Shown here piece by piece: positions 53,240 to 62,383 of a stretch of DNA of 64,000 nucleotides. Origin of the DNA: CBDUMN01 sp965368335 (GTDB taxonomy: Bacteria; Pseudomonadota; Alphaproteobacteria; Rhodospirillales; JAPHRK01). The notes under the pieces are model-generated. The model made no database searches, was not told the origin of the DNA, and worked only from the letters and a program-made list of their open reading frames with translations. The stretch lies in the NCBI GenBank assembly GCA_965368335.1, contig CBDUMN010000003.1, positions 3,884-67,883 on the forward strand, written 5' to 3'. The position numbers and the translations under genes were made by a program. Every line of letters begins with the position of its first letter. Position 1 is the stretch's first letter.

Positions 53240-55217
53240 CGGCAACACCCTCTATCTTATCACGCCCTTCCGCCATTTGCCCGAGTACGTTACGGGTATC
53301 ATCGACCATCAGCTCAACTTTTTCCTTATAGGCCCCCATAAAAAAGCGGAGGAAAGCCAAACGGTCGTCTTGGTTAGCGATCCGCGTTCCGGCAAAAGCC
53401 CCAACCCGGATCATTGATACCAAGCTTGATCTGATAATAGAGAGAATACCCCGGCAGGGGGCTTCCAGGCGATCACGGAGGGTGATAATCCGGTGATGAA
53501 AATCCCAAAAACTTTCATCCTCCCCGAAAGCCTCATCCATCGCCTTGAGAAATTCGTCCTCAAAAAGATCACATTTGGCGACAAGGTCATCGAGATCAAG
53601 ACCCGACAAATATTCTCCAGCAGGAAATGAGGGTAACGTCTGTGCAATACGGTTGATTAGCTGGGCCTGATACCCTTCAGGTCCATGAAAGGTCAGAGCC
53701 GACGCGGCTTTAGGGGCAGCTCCATCTATCTTTGCACCATCACTGCAATTGACAACTTTGACATCGGATCGCTGGCATAAAGGGCCAAAACTAGCCCGCG
53801 ACATGTCCAAATACCATGTCGTTAAGGCCTCACCACCAAAGTTGGCGGGGACAACACGGTCAAACTCATTCTCTAATAGCTCAAAACTTTCGCCTTCAAG
53901 ATAATTGTCATAATCGTCTTCATAATAAATCGCTTCACCTGCATGGTGGCCATGCTCGGTCCGTCGCCCGCAGTCCACTCCAAAGAAATAGAAATTACGG
54001 AACCCAACGCTCAGCATAGCGGCCATCGCCGAATTGGCGACAAGGGGGTCGGCCCCTAAAAGAGGCGCAAGCCCTCGATTGAGAGAGGCTGTACAGCTCA
54101 ACCCCGTACGATAATAAAACCATCTTTTGTCAAAAAGTTTTCCAGCTTCAGGGTTTACCGATGTTGAGGCCACATAGGTAATGGGTGAAAGATCGTACTT
54201 TTTCGAAAAATTCCTGAGGTTCTCGACCAAAGGCCATGAATTTTCATTTTCTCCATGAAAATCCGGAACAATTCCGTTTTTCAAAAGAATCCCTAGACTG
54301 CTTGTCCCACAAGAAAAAACGATGGCCTTATTGCGCCATTTTTTGACAACGTCCAAATCCTTATCCAACGACGGTCCAGAACCCACAATGAAGACGGGTT
54401 GCTCTCTCTGAACGACCGGTTTTCGCTGGAGAAAGGAAAGCGGAAAACGATGCAGATTGCCGTAGGAGTTTGTCATCATCAGCAATTCATCTTCATAAAA
54501 GCCAGAAGAGATATAACTGACTGCAATCCTTTCATTGAGCAATCTGCGGGCTTCAAGAAGCTCCCAAGAGGGGTAGTGTATATAGGCGTAAGATCCCTCG
54601 ATAAAAGTTTTCCCGTCATCCCAAATATACCGTTCAATACTACGCACGATAACGGCAGGCGGCGCCCCTACGATAAAGCGCACCTCCACTGACTGCGCGT
54701 CTGCCGCTTCAAAAAAATCCGCCCAGTCGAAGACCTCAAATGAAGCACGAAGCAAAGCCGGTTGCGGCTCAATAAGAACCATGACCTTCGCTTTGTTATT
54801 TTCAAGCAGCAGCTTTAGGTGATGCCCAAGGCCAATACCAAAGACAAAGCAAAAACCGATATCAACAAGAGGATGGGAACTGACTTCTTCCCCATAATCG
54901 TTGGCGATGTAATCCCTGACCTTCGAAAGTAGATCTTTTGATATGGGTGATAAATTGCAATAGGCGGGGCTGGCGAAACCAATGCGATCCGGATCGTCAA
55001 AATAGTTTTCAACCTGTTTCTGACTGCAGCCGACAGCAGGTTCCTGATAAAGCAGAGTACCGCCGATACTTACATCGACGGCCTCCCCTTCTTCATAAAC
55101 AATCGATACATCCGGTGAGCGCCGTTCTTCCCCAAGACGCCAGAGGTCAGGAGATCGCGTTTGAAAAATTTGTCTGTTTTTTTCAAATAAAGTTAGGTCG
55201 CCAGCTTGATTGTTCAT
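53223..55217 (-). CDS. Motility accessory factor (Maf, DUF115), copy 2
   Basis: 664 residues. Same layout as copy 1: GIGLGHHLKLLLENN in the N-terminal part, VFIVGSGPSLDKDLDVVKKW, IVFSCGTSSLGILLKNGIVP, HGENENSWPLVENL, and FYFFGVDCGRRTEHGHHAGE. The N-terminal 250 residues (RIGFASPAYCNLSPISKDLL) match those of copy 1, with divergence elsewhere. The two may act on different glycans or flagellin sites. It lies 40 bases downstream of the GT41-like gene in the same direction, in the flaF-flbT run. Confidence 0.9.
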   Translation of the reverse strand: MNNQAGDLTLFEKNRQIFQTRSPDLWRLGEERRSPDVSIVYEEGEAVDVSIGGTLLYQEPAVGCSQKQVENYFDDPDRIGFASPAYCNLSPISKDLLSKVRDYIANDYGEEVSSHPLVDIGFCFVFGIGLGHHLKLLLENNKAKVMVLIEPQPALLRASFEVFDWADFFEAADAQSVEVRFIVGAPPAVIVRSIERYIWDDGKTFIEGSYAYIHYPSWELLEARRLLNERIAVSYISSGFYEDELLMMTNSYGNLHRFPLSFLQRKPVVQREQPVFIVGSGPSLDKDLDVVKKWRNKAIVFSCGTSSLGILLKNGIVPDFHGENENSWPLVENLRNFSKKYDLSPITYVASTSVNPEAGKLFDKRWFYYRTGLSCTASLNRGLAPLLGADPLVANSAMAAMLSVGFRNFYFFGVDCGRRTEHGHHAGEAIYYEDDYDNYLEGESFELLENEFDRVVPANFGGEALTTWYLDMSRASFGPLCQRSDVKVVNCSDGAKIDGAAPKAASALTFHGPEGYQAQLINRIAQTLPSFPAGEYLSGLDLDDLVAKCDLFEDEFLKAMDEAFGEDESFWDFHHRIITLRDRLEAPCRGILSIIRSSLVSMIRVGAFAGTRIANQDDRLAFLRFFMGAYKEKVELMVDDTRNVLGQMAEGRDKIEGVAGVGPE

Positions 55218-55257
55218 CTCTCAAACTAGCCGTAAACCGGCTTTGCCATTAAGCAGA

Positions 55258-57192
55258 TCAGCAAACGTCTTTCCACAATCGCTCAAGAACCGTCTCCATA
55301 TCAATGCAACGGGCCTTGAAATCAAACAACGGTGCTTTAGAGATTTTTTCAGCAGCATCCTGCTTGAAAGCTGCGCGCCCAGCCTCATCTTTAATCCATC
55401 GCTCAACTAAGGCTAAGTAATCTTTCCGGCTGGTCGCCACGCAACTTTCCGACATCCCCATTTGCGTCAGAACTTCCGCACTTACCTTATCCGCCGTGCG
55501 GCTACCTTTCATACAGATAGGAGGAACGCCAAAACCTGCACTTGTCACCACACTGAGATTTTGGTGACCGCTTGTAGGTACTAGCAGCAAGTCAATCTGA
55601 GAATAAAACTCTGACTGCGTCGCGCTTTGAATAATGTCGATCCGGTGTGAAACACCAAAATTTCCAAATAAATCTAGGACTTTGCCCGCATTCTTCGCAT
55701 TTTGGAAATCGTAATCCTGCATCAGCAAGGTTGCGCTAGGGTATTTTCTGAGAAGCTCCGCCCACAGTCCAACAGAATCTGGCGTCAACTCACACAGCTC
55801 GGCATCGACGCCAAACGTCAGAAGGTCACTCGTCCGCTCAAGAACAGAACGATCGTCGGGCTTAGGCACTTCCACCAGCATGTTTCCATGCTCAAGCAAC
55901 ACGATCTTTTCTGCTAAAATACTCTTGTTTTCAGGAACCATCTCGCCCCCCAACATGAGAGCATCCATGTTCTTGAGCCCCGTTCCATAAGGCGTTCCAT
56001 GGAGTGAAACTTGGAGAGGCGCCATACGGGCGCCGAATGCCCGCAACAACTGAGGATCATTAAACCCAACGGTATTGATAAAAATATCGACCCCTTCCGC
56101 CAAGCAAATGGCCGCCAAAGTCACCGGGTCCATTTCTCGAACATCGTGCCAGATATCAAATGCTTTTTGGTAATGGACATTTGATGCGTCACTTAAAGCC
56201 CCAAAACCGAAGCCAACCGTCCGGAAACGGGCGGCATTTCGGTGAGCGAGAATATTTGCAAGCGCTTTCCCCTCACTGCGACGGGATAGAGAGCCCAGCA
56301 GATAGCCAGCGGTCAAAATCGGTTTGTCGGTTGCCTGCCCCTCATCAAAGCCTTGGTCTTCTTCGCCGAACCGAGCACCCCATTGAGCAGCCAGCTCACA
56401 AAGGGCTTCTTCCGTTGATTCTGGCGATAAGGCTAAATCTGAAATTGCTTTTGCAAAGTATTCAGAATTCTCGCTATCAAGATGCATCGCCCATTTGTGG
56501 ACGGACTGGCTTTGGCCATACTCACCAATGAGCGCGAGAAGAGATCCTAACATACTGGCGATATCAGGGTCTTCGGCTAGACGGTGCATTGCACCACGTA
56601 AAATATCGACAGCTTCTTGGTAACGCCCCAATACCGTCAGGCAATTCACTAACCCAAGATAGGATTTCTTATCATCCTGCTTAAAATGAATACATTGCAA
56701 AAACCAATGTATCGCCATCCCCCAGTCTTTAGACGAAACGGCCGCGACGGCACGAGTGAATAGTGGATTATCCTCAATATCGATAAAGGCGCTCGATAAG
56801 CTTGGAATCGATTGTGGCAAGATTTCCTTTAAGGCCGGAACGGAAGGAACCGAACTTGCTAATTTGGCATAAAACAGTGACTTGGTCAGTTCCCCTGCAA
56901 GGGCGTAAAGCACCGCCAAAAAATCGGCATATTCACTGACATTCGAATCCGCATTTAGCGCGGCTTCGCCAAGCGCCACGGCTTCAGCCCAGTCATCCTC
57001 AAGAAAGCGTCCAATTGCCAAAACATAGTACGCTTCAGCATAGATGGACGTTTCTTTTAAATCGGCTTGTTGCTCAAGAAAAGCAGCGCAGGCATTGCTA
57101 ATATCAGACCAATTACCGTCCGCAACACCTTCGCCAACAATCGAAAGGAAACCCTCCCGCGTCGTAGCGGCATCAATAACCAAATTACTCAT
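55258..57192 (-). CDS. TPR protein with diverged GT41-like domain
   Basis: 644 residues. The first 270 are TPR-like (AYYVLAIGRFLEDDWAEAVA, IHWFLQCIHFKQDDKKSYLG). The C-terminal part recalls the SPINDLY fold (KPILTAGYLLGSLSRRSEGK, MAPLQVSLHGTPYGTGLKNM, DLLLVPTSGHQNLSVVTSAG), with APLQVSLHG where OGT-type proteins have APLQVGYLSYPG. The conserved 'TTTDALWAGIP' becomes 'NLSVVTSAGFGVP'. It is likely an O-glycosyltransferase or a non-catalytic relative. Eight bases from flaF, it sits in the flagellin-side run, so it might act on flagellin. Confidence 0.75.
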   Translation of the reverse strand: MSNLVIDAATTREGFLSIVGEGVADGNWSDISNACAAFLEQQADLKETSIYAEAYYVLAIGRFLEDDWAEAVALGEAALNADSNVSEYADFLAVLYALAGELTKSLFYAKLASSVPSVPALKEILPQSIPSLSSAFIDIEDNPLFTRAVAAVSSKDWGMAIHWFLQCIHFKQDDKKSYLGLVNCLTVLGRYQEAVDILRGAMHRLAEDPDIASMLGSLLALIGEYGQSQSVHKWAMHLDSENSEYFAKAISDLALSPESTEEALCELAAQWGARFGEEDQGFDEGQATDKPILTAGYLLGSLSRRSEGKALANILAHRNAARFRTVGFGFGALSDASNVHYQKAFDIWHDVREMDPVTLAAICLAEGVDIFINTVGFNDPQLLRAFGARMAPLQVSLHGTPYGTGLKNMDALMLGGEMVPENKSILAEKIVLLEHGNMLVEVPKPDDRSVLERTSDLLTFGVDAELCELTPDSVGLWAELLRKYPSATLLMQDYDFQNAKNAGKVLDLFGNFGVSHRIDIIQSATQSEFYSQIDLLLVPTSGHQNLSVVTSAGFGVPPICMKGSRTADKVSAEVLTQMGMSESCVATSRKDYLALVERWIKDEAGRAAFKQDAAEKISKAPLFDFKARCIDMETVLERLWKDVC

Positions 57193-57199
57193 CGAAACC

Positions 57200-57640
57200 T
57201 CACGCGGTTATTTCACCATTGCCTAGCCCCTGGGGGACCTCCGCCTCTTCCTCTTTTTCTTTCTCTTTGGAAGAGCCGGGCAGCGGCGTCCTCAACCCAG
57301 CGGCCAACTCCCGGTTGATATTGATCAACACATCAAGCTTCTTATGATCCGGGTTCGCAATGAGATCCATGGAATATTTATCGATAAAATTCGCAAGAGA
57401 AATGCCATTATTCCGGATATCATCCGGCAAGGGGCACTCTGGGCTGAGCAATTCCGCTTGCAGAATAGTCCAAAGCTGCCAATTAATGCGAACTGCAGCC
57501 AGAACAACCTCTGTCTCACCGCTTTCTTTCGCCGCTTTAAGCCGCAAGGCTGCTTGGGTTAATCCCCAGGCCTCAACCTCCCTCGGGTTCCCCGGAGCCG
57601 GGGGCGTCTCGTAGTTTTTCAGCAAGTTGTTCGTTGACAT
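57200..57640 (-). CDS. flaF: Flagellar biosynthesis regulator FlaF
   Basis: 146 residues. The N-terminus has the FlaF hallmark NPREVEAWGLTQAALRLK, then VRINWQLWTILQAEL and LPDDIRNNGISLANFIDKY, and near the end LDVLININRELAAGL. FlaF promotes flagellin synthesis and secretion and antagonises FlbT, which represses flagellin mRNA. The last 30 residues (about 117-146; Glu/Pro-rich) are extra. Its start overlaps the flbT 3' end by 68 bases in another frame, which suggests coupled translation. Confidence 0.9.
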   Translation of the reverse strand: MSTNNLLKNYETPPAPGNPREVEAWGLTQAALRLKAAKESGETEVVLAAVRINWQLWTILQAELLSPECPLPDDIRNNGISLANFIDKYSMDLIANPDHKKLDVLININRELAAGLRTPLPGSSKEKEKEEEAEVPQGLGNGEITA

Positions 57641-58022
57641 GCATAAAAACCTTACTTTCGTGGGAAATAAGTCTCTGCGCTTTCTTCAAAGCCTTATAAA
57701 GTTCCCGTTTTTCAACCAGTCGCCATAACTCATCACCAATCGGCTGGGCGCTTGGTGCAGCCTTTAGGTAATCTGACAGGAATTCATTAAAGCGCCGTAA
57801 ATTGTCGGTGAATTCTGATGGGAAAAGGTAGAGACACTGCAAGGCGTAATAGGCCCGTGCGGCCGGGGTGACGGCGTCTTCCGGCGAAAGAACATCATTA
57901 TCACGCAATAGCGAGGCATCGTTCTTCAGAAGCAAGGATACATTACTGCTTCCGGTATTTTCGATAACCGCCCCGTTGATGATAATCTGCTGACCTTTTT
58001 TCAAATGAATTTTAAGCGGCAT
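57573..58022 (-). CDS. flbT: Flagellin mRNA regulator FlbT
   Basis: 149 residues. The N-terminus MPLKIHLKKGQQIIINGAVI and ARAYYALQCLYLFPSEF match FlbT. In Caulobacter FlbT binds the 5' leader of flagellin mRNA and promotes its decay until the hook is complete. The gene lies just downstream of the flagellin terminator. The last 15 residues are Gly/Glu/Pro-rich and are part of the flaF overlap. Confidence 0.92.
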   Translation of the reverse strand: MPLKIHLKKGQQIIINGAVIENTGSSNVSLLLKNDASLLRDNDVLSPEDAVTPAARAYYALQCLYLFPSEFTDNLRRFNEFLSDYLKAAPSAQPIGDELWRLVEKRELYKALKKAQRLISHESKVFMHVNEQLAEKLRDAPGSGEPEGG

Positions 58023-58035
58023 GAACGACTTCCCC

Positions 58036-58073
58036 TAAAAAAATAACAGCCAGGGTAAAAAATACCCTGGCTG
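58036..58073 (-). terminator. Strong terminator of the flagellin gene
   Basis: CAGCCAGGGTA and TACCCTGGCTG form a perfect 11-bp stem (58047-58057 with 58063-58073) around AAAAA; on the minus strand the stem is followed by a run of T. It lies 22 bases after the flagellin stop and immediately before the flbT start, so flbT-flaF would be expressed by read-through or from their own promoter. Confidence 0.85.
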
Positions 58074-58095
58074 CCACTTTAAGAAAAGGAATGTC

Positions 58096-59013
58096 TTACC
58101 TGAACAGACCCAGGATCGACTGCTCGGCCTGACCTGCGAAGGACAGAGCCTGGATACCCAGCTGCTGCCTGGTCTGCAAAGCAAGAAGGTTCGCACCTTC
58201 TTCGTTAAGGTCGGCCACCGTCAGCTTGCCAGCACCGGTTTCGAGAGTGCCAATGTACTCTTCGGTAAAGTCGGCGCGGACCTGAAGAATGGCCACGTTG
58301 TTCGCCATCGTTGCCGCTTCAGCCTGAATGTTACTGATCGTTTCATCAAGACGAGTAACCGCCGTATCGGCCATAACGTTAAACGAAGCGAGAACTTCGG
58401 CGTCATCGAAATCAAATGTCGAAAGCAACGCCCCAAAACCGAGCGTACTCTGAACGATATCCTCCGTAACAGATGCGTTCGGTGCATTGAGCGCCGAACC
58501 GGCGGAATCCAAGAAGAAGGTCGAAGCATTGAAATCAACGCCATCCACATCCAGCTTAGAATCAGCCTTGTCGGAGAAGCGAACCGAAAGCTTCGAAGAC
58601 GTGGAGTTCAAGAGGTTCAGACCCTGGTAAGTCGCATCGCTGACCAGCTTTTCGATCTGAACAGCCAGCTCTTTTAGCTGATCCGAGTACTCGGCGCGCT
58701 GAGCCGTGTCACCACTACGGGCACTGTCGATAATACCCTTCATCTGCTTGGCGAGATCTTCCAGCGCATCGGCCGCCTTCAAAGCGGTGTCGAGAGCGCT
58801 GATACCTTGGTCGATCGCCGACTTACGGTCGGAAAGATCGGCCGCGCGGTCATTCAACGACTTAGCCTGGAAAAACTTCACCGCGTCATCAGACGGCGAT
58901 GCAATTTCCAAGCCCGTCGACAGACGACCCTGCGTCCGGTCAATAAGACTTGTCGTATTTTGCAGAGAAAGTAGGTTTGAGCGTACTGCTGAGGATAGAG
59001 ATACATCAGCCAT
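58096..59013 (-). CDS. Flagellin
   Basis: 305 residues. The N-terminus (SSAVRSNLLSLQNTTSLIDR, then GRLSTGLEIASPSDDAVKFF) and C-terminus (QTRQQLGIQALSFAGQAEQS, ILGLFR) form the D0/D1 helices of flagellin. The middle, about residues 140-215, is short and rich in Ser/Asp/Ala, a likely glycosylated surface region. It is exported by the flagellar type III system. AAAGGGAG precedes the ATG. No clear sigma-28 or sigma-54 promoter was found in the 140 bases upstream; a GCATGATA at about 59080 is only a weak sigma-28-like -10. Confidence 0.92.
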   Translation of the reverse strand: MADVSLSSAVRSNLLSLQNTTSLIDRTQGRLSTGLEIASPSDDAVKFFQAKSLNDRAADLSDRKSAIDQGISALDTALKAADALEDLAKQMKGIIDSARSGDTAQRAEYSDQLKELAVQIEKLVSDATYQGLNLLNSTSSKLSVRFSDKADSKLDVDGVDFNASTFFLDSAGSALNAPNASVTEDIVQSTLGFGALLSTFDFDDAEVLASFNVMADTAVTRLDETISNIQAEAATMANNVAILQVRADFTEEYIGTLETGAGKLTVADLNEEGANLLALQTRQQLGIQALSFAGQAEQSILGLFR

Positions 59014-59038
59014 TAGGAATTCTCCCTTTCTAGGTGAG

Positions 59039-59065
59039 ACTGTACAGTTTGCGCTTTTCTAGCGC
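59039..59065 (-). promoter_or_regulatory. Palindromes in the flagellin leader, possible FlbT target
   Basis: ACTGTACAGT (59039-59048) is a perfect 10-base palindrome, and GCGCT with AGCGC (59051-59055 and 59061-59065) forms a second hairpin with five-base loop. Both lie 26-52 bases before the flagellin ATG, so are probably within its leader. As FlbT is encoded just downstream, they are candidates for its binding. Promoter-site roles are equally possible. Confidence 0.4.
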
Positions 59066-59153
59066 TTGCACACTGTATCATGCTGAAAATGAAAAATCCA
59101 TTAACCTTATGGGCGTGGGGATATTTTCATTTCCCGACTACGTTCCAGCGCCT

Positions 59154-60308
59154 CTAATCCAATGATAATATCTTGATAATCTTAGATATTTCACTCGACA
59201 AAAGAGTTGAAGACGAGGGCAGGCAAAGAGCTGATTTCTGAATTTTTTCAGCATTGTCTCCACCTAAAACAACCGAATCTTGATGCGCCGGACTTCTGTG
59301 AAGCGGTTGCCATAGGGGTCTTGTCTCAATCCCCTCTTGCCGCAGTTTTTCTGCAATTTCTATTCGAGAATTATTTTTGATGAGAACCGCAGAAAGCCAG
59401 TTGACGGCCTCTACATTTTTGGGAATCGGCATAAAGTTTAGAAAATCAACGGTTTTGCAGAATTCCGCATACTGCGCGGCAATGTCACGGCGGGCGGCAA
59501 TAAATTGATCTATCCGCTCCATCTGGGCACAGCCCACCGCCGCCTGAATATTGGTCAGACGGTAATTGAACCCAATATCATCATGGATAGATTCAATGGG
59601 ATCGGCTTTCGCCTGGGTGGATAGGTGCGCAGCTTTTTCGAACCATTGGGTGTCGGGCGTAACGACCATCCCACCACCACCACTCGTCACGAGCTTATTA
59701 CCGTTGAAACTGAAACAACCGATATCACCCAGCGTTCCCAGGAATCGACCTTCATATCGCGCTCCCAAACCTTCCGTCGCGTCCTCGATCAACGGAACGC
59801 CCAAGCTGCGCGTTACATCCAAAAGCGGCGGCAGGTTGACGGCGCTGCCAAGGATATGAACGGGGAGGACGGCGCCAATGCGTCGCCCCGTCTGTTTATT
59901 GAACACGCCATCGGCACGCTTTTCACACCCGTTTTTTAGAAAATCGACAGCAAGCCCAACGTCCATCTGCCAATCATTCGGGTCGGCATCGACAAAAACC
60001 GGATAGGCCCCAACATAGCGAATGGCATTGGCGGGCGCGATGAATGAAAGAGTGGAGACCAAAACCTCGTCACCGGGCCTAACGCCGGCCACGATCAATG
60101 CCAAATGCAGAGCCGCCGTGCCGGTCGCCGTAGCGACCGAGTGAGGCGCACCGACAAAATCAGCCACTATTTTTTCAAACCGACCGACAAAAGGTCCGGC
60201 GCTCGAAACCCAATTTGTGGAAATGCACTCAGCCAGATACGCCGCTTCATTACCCGATAGGTCTGGAGCGCTCAGCGGTATGAATGACTCTTTCGCGTCA
60301 GATGGCAT
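59154..60308 (-). CDS. legC: LegC-type nucleotide-sugar aminotransferase
   Basis: 384 residues from ATG 60308 (overlapping legB by 11 bases). The N-terminus FIPLSAPDLSGNEAAYLAEC and TNWVSSAGPFVGRFE are typical of LegC, then VPLIEDATEGLGARY and SFNGNKLVTSGGGGM with the PLP Lys. LegC adds the 4-amino group to the keto sugar made by LegB in the legionaminic acid pathway. It is the last gene of the ptmG-ptmE-legB-legC run, and is 140 bases from the flagellin start. Confidence 0.88.
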   Translation of the reverse strand: MPSDAKESFIPLSAPDLSGNEAAYLAECISTNWVSSAGPFVGRFEKIVADFVGAPHSVATATGTAALHLALIVAGVRPGDEVLVSTLSFIAPANAIRYVGAYPVFVDADPNDWQMDVGLAVDFLKNGCEKRADGVFNKQTGRRIGAVLPVHILGSAVNLPPLLDVTRSLGVPLIEDATEGLGARYEGRFLGTLGDIGCFSFNGNKLVTSGGGGMVVTPDTQWFEKAAHLSTQAKADPIESIHDDIGFNYRLTNIQAAVGCAQMERIDQFIAARRDIAAQYAEFCKTVDFLNFMPIPKNVEAVNWLSAVLIKNNSRIEIAEKLRQEGIETRPLWQPLHRSPAHQDSVVLGGDNAEKIQKSALCLPSSSTLLSSEISKIIKILSLD

Positions 60309-61281
60309 AGGTGTCCCGCCGGAAACGATCCCGGTTGGCCTCAATCCAGGCAATTGTTTTTTTCAACCCCTCCTCCAGAGCAACCTCCGGCTCCCAGCCG
60401 ATCACCTCTTTTGCCAAACGGTTATCAGAGAGCAGACGCTCAACCTCGCTAGCCGACGGGCGAACACGTTGCCGGTCTGTTTCGCTTGTCAGCTCCACCC
60501 CCATCAACCTGCCAATCAAATCCCGAAGATCGCCAATACTGATCTCACGCCCCGTCCCGAGGTTGACCGTTCGGCCTTCGCACCCAACCGCTTCCCCTGC
60601 TTTTAAAAAGCCTCTGACCGTATCATCGACCAGCGTCAAATCACGGGTCGGTGAAAGACTTCCAAGCTTAACCACATTGCCATCCAGCGCCTGGGATATA
60701 ATCGTCGGAATGACAGCTCGAGCCGACTGGCGGGGGCCGTAGGTATTGAACGGTCGCACCGTAACCACAGGCGTTTCAAAGGCGCAATGGTAGGACTCGG
60801 CGACCTTATCGGCTGCAATCTTGCTAGCCGAGTAAGGCGATTGCCCCTGTAAAGGATGATCCTCGTCAATCGGCACTCTTTTAGCCGTCCCATAAACTTC
60901 GCTGGTCGAAGTATGAACCACGCGCCGCGTCCCAAAATCACGCGCCGCCTGCAACAGGTTCATCGTTCCTTCTACATTGGTTCGGAGGTAAGAGCGCGGT
61001 GCATGATAGGAATAAGGGATGGTAATGAGCGCCGCCAAATGGAACGCCGTATCAATCCCCTCCATGGCGCGCCGGACAGATTCCGGGTCGGCAATATCGC
61101 CGGGATAGATCTCCATCTCCTTGGCCAGCTTGCTGTCATCAAGCCAACCCCAGGTTCCTGCGCCATTGTAATGGACCATGGCCCGCACATCCGCGCCTTC
61201 TTCGGTCAACTTCTCGGCCAAATGGCTTCCAATGAATCCCCCCGCCCCGGTCACCAGAACTTTTTTGCCTTGCCATGTCAT
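60298..61281 (-). CDS. legB: LegB-type NDP-GlcNAc 4,6-dehydratase
   Basis: 327 residues from ATG 61281, which overlaps the ptmE stop (ATGA). SDR motifs: KVLVTGAGGFIGSHLAEKL, VVHTSTSEVYGTAKRV, SPYSASKIAADKVAESY (Tyr-x-x-x-Lys) and RPFNTYGPRQSARAVIPTI, the last two typical of LegB/Pal-type dehydratases. LegB dehydrates the nucleotide-linked GlcNAc to the 4-keto-6-deoxy sugar. With PtmE upstream, a GDP-linked substrate is likely. Confidence 0.88.
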   Translation of the reverse strand: MTWQGKKVLVTGAGGFIGSHLAEKLTEEGADVRAMVHYNGAGTWGWLDDSKLAKEMEIYPGDIADPESVRRAMEGIDTAFHLAALITIPYSYHAPRSYLRTNVEGTMNLLQAARDFGTRRVVHTSTSEVYGTAKRVPIDEDHPLQGQSPYSASKIAADKVAESYHCAFETPVVTVRPFNTYGPRQSARAVIPTIISQALDGNVVKLGSLSPTRDLTLVDDTVRGFLKAGEAVGCEGRTVNLGTGREISIGDLRDLIGRLMGVELTSETDRQRVRPSASEVERLLSDNRLAKEVIGWEPEVALEEGLKKTIAWIEANRDRFRRDTYAI

Positions 61282-62378
61282 TTTTTCAACTTCCCCTGCC
61301 CCGCATCGGCCTGAGCCTGAGCGTAATCGCCCAACTGCCCGATATCCATCCAATACTCATGAATGGGAAAGCTGCTCACCATCAAACCGTCAGTCATGAT
61401 TTCATCGATGAGATCGGTCATATCGAGCCGCTGCCCTTTAGGTATCCGCTTCAAAACCTCCGGCTCCAGCAAATAGATCCCAGCATTGATAAAGAAAGAA
61501 AGGGACGGTTTTTCCGAAAGCTTTGAGACCCTGACACCATCAGCTTCAACCACCCCAAAGGGCACGGAGATATCATACTGACGAACCCCGACGGTCAGGT
61601 GAGAGGCATGCTCCCGATGAAAATCAAGCATCGCTCCAAAATCGACCGACGTCAGAATATCGCCATTGATAACCAGAACGGGTTCGTCGCGTGGCGGCAA
61701 ATAGGCCAATGCGCCAGCCGTTCCAAGAGGCTCTTCCTCCCGAGTGTACTGCATATTCACGCCGAACCCCGAGCCATCACCAAAATGTTCCTGAATTTGG
61801 TCGGCATGATAGTGGGTGGTGATGCTGATATTGTGAACGCCCGAATCCCGAAGCTGTCCAACGATATGCTCAATCAGCGGCTTATTACCGACAGGCAATA
61901 ACGGCTTTGGGGTCTTTTCGGTCAAAGGTCTGAGGCGCATCCCCTTTCCACCCGCCATAACAACGGCGCGCATGGCCAAAGGCTGCTCCAACACCAGGTC
62001 GCTTCGCAACGCAATACCAACCAGCTTTCCTTCACGATCAACCAAAGGAAGATGCCGAACGCCATAGCGGTCCATCATGGCAAGACGCTCAGGATCGGGC
62101 GTGTCGGGCAAAACAGTCAATGGCGCATCGGGACCCGGCCCGGTTTTTCTCTTGAGATACTCGCCGACCGGCTGGTTGAAGTCAGCATTGGTCAAAAGGC
62201 CGCGACGAATATCACCGTCCGTGACAATACCGAGAAATGCACCATCCTCGCCGGTAACGACCACTACGCCCTCACCGTTGCTATCAATCAGTTCCAAAAC
62301 CGTGCGTAGAGTTTTTCCCGGTCCGGCAACAAACCTTTCCAAAATCCCTTCACGCCCAGTTTCGACCGTTTCGCTCAT
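61278..62378 (-). CDS. ptmE: PtmE-like CBS sugar-nucleotidyltransferase
   Basis: 366 residues from ATG 62378. Residues 5-140 are two CBS repeats (VVVVTGEDGAFLGIVTDGDI, HLPLVDREGKLVGIALRSDL); the rest is a hexose-1-P nucleotidyltransferase with AVVMAGGKGMRLRPLTEKTP and PVLVINGDILTSVDF. PtmE of Campylobacter is the CBS-linked GlcN-1-P guanylyltransferase that opens the GDP-legionaminic route. Here the guanylyl role is inferred from that fusion. It is separated from ptmG by 5 bases. Confidence 0.87.
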   Translation of the reverse strand: MSETVETGREGILERFVAGPGKTLRTVLELIDSNGEGVVVVTGEDGAFLGIVTDGDIRRGLLTNADFNQPVGEYLKRKTGPGPDAPLTVLPDTPDPERLAMMDRYGVRHLPLVDREGKLVGIALRSDLVLEQPLAMRAVVMAGGKGMRLRPLTEKTPKPLLPVGNKPLIEHIVGQLRDSGVHNISITTHYHADQIQEHFGDGSGFGVNMQYTREEEPLGTAGALAYLPPRDEPVLVINGDILTSVDFGAMLDFHREHASHLTVGVRQYDISVPFGVVEADGVRVSKLSEKPSLSFFINAGIYLLEPEVLKRIPKGQRLDMTDLIDEIMTDGLMVSSFPIHEYWMDIGQLGDYAQAQADAGQGKLKK

Positions 62379-62383
62379 CGCCG

